In this document: in pieces, positions 5,693 through 6,410 of the stretch
Numbering within the stretch: the first letter of the stretch is position 1
How the letters are laid out: each line of letters starts with the position of its first letter
Source: Dysgonomonas sp.
Lineage (GTDB): Bacteria > Bacteroidota > Bacteroidia > Bacteroidales > Dysgonomonadaceae
Assembly: GCA_003523545.1 (NCBI GenBank)
Contig: DQAM01000387.1
Coordinates: 5,204 to 11,613, forward strand
DNA: 6,410 nucleotides
Direction: 5' to 3'
The notes under the pieces: generated by a model
Database searches by the model: none
Told to the model about the DNA's origin: nothing
Seen by the model: the letters and a program-made list of their open reading frames with translations, nothing else
Program-made: the position numbers and the translations under genes

Positions 5693-6410
5693 ATGAAAGA
5701 CGTTGTAATATTTTTATTGGTAATTTTATTTGTGGCTTCCTGCGGGGATGGGGAGGATAATTATTCTTACCTTTCGCAGCCTGATGTACAGGCAGAAACA
5801 GCCACTATTAAATTTGAAACGGCTTCCAACCAGTCACTATTCGAGTATACTTTGCAGGCTAAAGAAATGGTAATTGACTGGGGTGACGGTTCACCCTTGG
5901 GAGAATATATGTTTTTCGGAGACATAAGAGAAACCGATTCGATAAAGGCTTTATCTTATACTTATACAAACCCGGGCGCTTATGATATCAAAGTGAAGGC
6001 TTTGCAATTAAGAGCTTTATTATTATCCGGATCAGGAGATAATTCCATCTCAGAACTCATCTTGACAGACTGTAATAGGCTCAGAAAACTATACTGCGAA
6101 GATCAACCCCTCACAGAACTCGATATGAAAGATTGCCGTGAGTTAAGGGTGTTGTCCTGCGGTTCTTCTCAGCAAGAATTAACCTTGAATAATTTATCTG
6201 TTCCTTTAAAATTAGGAGAATTGTATATCAATGGTCCGCTCTCTTCTGGAGATTTGGATCTGTCAATGAATGATTCCATTCGTATATTGGAACTGAGAAA
6301 AACAAATCTTACGTTTATCCAATTGGGCGGATTGCCTGAATTAAGGTCAGTGAATTTCGAAGCCTGTCCCGGCCTGACAAATATTTATCTTGGGGAAAAT
6401 AGTTTACTCT
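5693..6410 (+). CDS. Lipoprotein with PKD-like domain and leucine-rich repeats (partial, runs off the right edge)
   Basis: The reading frame stays open from the ATG at 5693 to the window edge, 239 residues. A short hydrophobic leader ends in a lipobox, VASC, with Cys17 as lipidation site. The following residues GDGEDN are acidic, as in Bacteroidota export signals that carry lipoproteins to the cell surface, so surface exposure is likely but inferred. Residues ~33-103 look like a PKD-type beta-sandwich, with the hallmark WGDG (63-66) and 'YTYTNPGAYDIKVKA' (89-103). From about 118 the sequence turns into irregular leucine-rich repeats of 21-22 residues with pattern LxxLxLxxCxxLxxLxC, clearest at 119-139 and 140-160 and again at 206-227. 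Cysteines occupy the repeat positions often filled by Asn or Cys in bacterial LRRs. Such proteins usually bind proteins or glycans; the partner here is unknown. The C-terminus is outside the window. Confidence 0.85.
   Translation, partial: MKDVVIFLLVILFVASCGDGEDNYSYLSQPDVQAETATIKFETASNQSLFEYTLQAKEMVIDWGDGSPLGEYMFFGDIRETDSIKALSYTYTNPGAYDIKVKALQLRALLLSGSGDNSISELILTDCNRLRKLYCEDQPLTELDMKDCRELRVLSCGSSQQELTLNNLSVPLKLGELYINGPLSSGDLDLSMNDSIRILELRKTNLTFIQLGGLPELRSVNFEACPGLTNIYLGENSLL

Overview
The window reads as ordinary chromosomal DNA of a member of the Bacteroidota, most likely the order Bacteroidales. Four perfect matches to the Bacteroidota -7 promoter element (TAnnTTTG) lie 22-30 bases upstream of plausible start codons. 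One gene encodes a TonB-receptor plug-like domain of the SusC type. Another encodes a lipoprotein whose cysteine is followed by an acidic stretch, as in surface-exported Bacteroidota lipoproteins. The recognisable families (YjjU-type patatin, YidE-type transporter, DUF2238, DUF486) are all common there. I cannot name the genus. No RNA genes, insertion sequences, CRISPR arrays or phage genes are visible.

Layout, left to right. The last 27 codons of an unidentified gene are followed by a 95-residue small protein with one hydrophobic N-terminal segment and a possible BamE/SmpA-like fold. A terminator-like hairpin then sits in front of a patatin-like phospholipase gene. Converging on the phospholipase gene, with only 4 bases between them, is a two-gene minus-strand unit. 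It encodes a DUF2238 (YjdF-like) membrane protein and a small secreted plug-like protein, and the two share an ATGA stop/start overlap. A 177-base divergent intergenic region separates this unit from a plus-strand AspT/YidE/YbjL-family transporter with two central RCK_C domains. Next comes a minus-strand gene for a 327-residue secreted protein of unknown function with a glycine-rich stretch near its C-terminus. Its promoter lies back to back with that of a plus-strand DUF486 small membrane protein. The window ends inside a lipoprotein gene with a PKD-like domain followed by leucine-rich repeats.

The genes do not form one pathway. Most encode envelope proteins: three integral membrane proteins, two secreted proteins and one lipoprotein. 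The arrangement looks like several short transcription units rather than one large operon. I see no convincing new multi-gene system. The points most worth a second look are the isolated plug-like domain translationally coupled to DUF2238, the hairpin in the phospholipase leader, the mirrored divergent promoters, and the two secreted proteins of unknown function.
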